DNA of 64,000 bases, from assembly GCA_003353785.1 (NCBI GenBank), contig PIVX01000008.1, positions 1 through 64,000 on the forward strand, in the 5' to 3' direction. The translations under genes were made by a program, and so were the position numbers. Shown here in pieces: positions 60,221 to 64,000 of the stretch. Below the pieces are notes generated by a model. The model had not been told where the DNA came from. It did no database searches and saw only the letters and a program-made list of their open reading frames with translations. Position 1 is the stretch's first letter. The number at the start of each line of letters is the position of its first letter. The DNA comes from Gammaproteobacteria bacterium (GTDB lineage: Bacteria; Pseudomonadota; Gammaproteobacteria; PIVX01).

Positions 60221-60399
60221 ATATTTAAATACCCTTATAAATTAACATAAAGTTTAGCCATCAACCCATAAACAAATTACCAAAACCTATTTGTGAGCTC
60301 TATTAGTGTTGATATTCTTAATTACTTAAAAGAAAATAAGTCATGAAATAATCATACTAATAGGTAATAATAACAAGGATAGAATTCAAAAAAGAAGCC

Positions 60400-63375
<2,976 letters not shown>

Positions 63376-64000
63376 TCAGAATTCCTGAATCAAAAAATCT
63401 CCTTGTTTCACGTGAAACATCTTAGTATCTTGATTTTTAGCAAACAAAGCTAAGTGCTGTACCTCAATCCCTGTAACTAAAACTTGTGCCTTAATACTAT
63501 TTAATTTATCCACTAATTTGCTAATATGGTTTTGATCAAATTCAGCAGCTATATCATCGACAAGATATAGGCATTTTTTTGATGTACTAGTAAACAAATG
63601 TTTTCCCTGAGCCAACCTCAAAGAGCACATAACCAACTTTAACTGCCCTCTAGACAATCTAACATGTACAGGCTGCCCATAAATCGTTATTCTTACATCT
63701 GCTTTGTGAGGGCCATATTGAGTATACCCAAGCACTCTGTCTTTTGCTAAATTTTCAACAATCACATCGCTAAAATTCTTATCTTCCGCCCAACCACGGC
63801 GATATTCTATTTGCATGGGAATATCTAATATACAATCAATCTCCTCTTTGAAGACAGGAAGAAAACTTTCTAAATAATCTTTCCGATATTGAGCAATAAG
63901 TATAGAATTTTCTATTAAAATAGTGTCCCATGCAGCCAAATACTCTTTATTTCCTCCCTGCCTAAGAATTGCATTCCTGTTAACCAAAGCATTATTAAAC
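63376..64000 (-). CDS. recF: DNA replication and repair protein RecF (3' part)
   Basis: The last 208 or so residues of RecF; the N-terminal Walker A part lies beyond the window edge. Seen: RNAILRQGGNKEYLAAWD, the signature region RLSRGQLKLVMCSLRLAQG and Walker B CLYLVDDIAAEFD. The open frame continues to base 64000, so the gene is cut by the window. The end of the gene contains a parS site (FHVKQGD codons). Confidence 0.93.
   Translation of the reverse strand, partial: FNNALVNRNAILRQGGNKEYLAAWDTILIENSILIAQYRKDYLESFLPVFKEEIDCILDIPMQIEYRRGWAEDKNFSDVIVENLAKDRVLGYTQYGPHKADVRITIYGQPVHVRLSRGQLKLVMCSLRLAQGKHLFTSTSKKCLYLVDDIAAEFDQNHISKLVDKLNSIKAQVLVTGIEVQHLALFAKNQDTKMFHVKQGDFLIQEF
63404..63419. promoter_or_regulatory. 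parS centromere site inside recF
   Basis: TGTTTCACGTGAAACA, an exact match to the 16-bp palindromic consensus parS of chromosomal ParB systems. It encodes part of the C-terminus of RecF. The ParB and ParA genes are in the same window at 41090-42759. Confidence 0.93.

Overview
The window is a strongly AT-rich stretch of a Gram-negative bacterial chromosome, almost certainly a gammaproteobacterium. Three gene orders point there: lptD-surA-rsmA-apaH, the atpBEFHAGDC-glmU-glmS block, and mnmG-rsmG-parA-parB-atpI. gyrB, the end of recF and a perfect 16-bp parS palindrome lie at the right end, so the window is probably close to oriC. The decayed insertion-sequence and gene remnants, a possible RelA/SpoT-like anchored protein, a secreted ankyrin-like protein, a secreted protein ending in a CaaX-like tetrapeptide, and thiamine salvage in place of visible synthesis all suggest a host-associated or intracellular lifestyle. 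That last point is inference; the species cannot be named from sequence reading alone.

Layout. 1-8262: minus-strand glycan cluster (polysaccharide deacetylase-like, two methyltransferases, a long GT4 glycosyltransferase, a heparinase II/III-methyltransferase fusion), converging with the tail of a related methyltransferase at 2-91. 8263-9038: divergent regulatory region with two sigma70-type promoters. 9039-14827: plus-strand wecC, a WbuB-like glycosyltransferase, an ABC-2 polysaccharide exporter pair and another glycosyltransferase. 14928-20384: outer-membrane biogenesis and housekeeping genes lptD-surA-rsmA-apaH, convergent with folA. 20900-26590: accessory zone with secreted unknowns, wecA-like, a RibD/DHFR-like reductase, a possible RelA/SpoT-like protein, an ankyrin-like protein and an IS6-like remnant. 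26589-36239: glmS-glmU-atpCDGAHFEB, read right to left. 36527-40643: three genes (two glycosyltransferases, an alpha/beta hydrolase) separating atpB from atpI. 40725-46718: atpI-parB-parA-rsmG-mnmG-putP. 47119-58141: accessory zone with wecB, a beta-barrel protein, a type IV pilin-like protein, a TPP-riboswitch-controlled pnuT-thiamine pyrophosphokinase pair, an inverse autotransporter, Ada and an MFS transporter. 58510-64000: sufT, an Mrp-DUF971 ATPase, gyrB and recF (cut by the window end).

How the genes fit together. The wecA-, wecB- and wecC-like genes lie in three places but would jointly provide lipid-linked GlcNAc-1-P and UDP-ManNAcA. With the wzm/wzt-type exporter and several glycosyltransferases they would build an ABC-exported surface polysaccharide. 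GlmS and GlmU supply UDP-GlcNAc for this, for peptidoglycan and for lipid A. LptD and SurA serve the outer membrane. ParA, ParB and the parS site inside recF form a chromosome segregation system. SufT and the Mrp-DUF971 protein look like a split iron-sulfur cluster maturation module.
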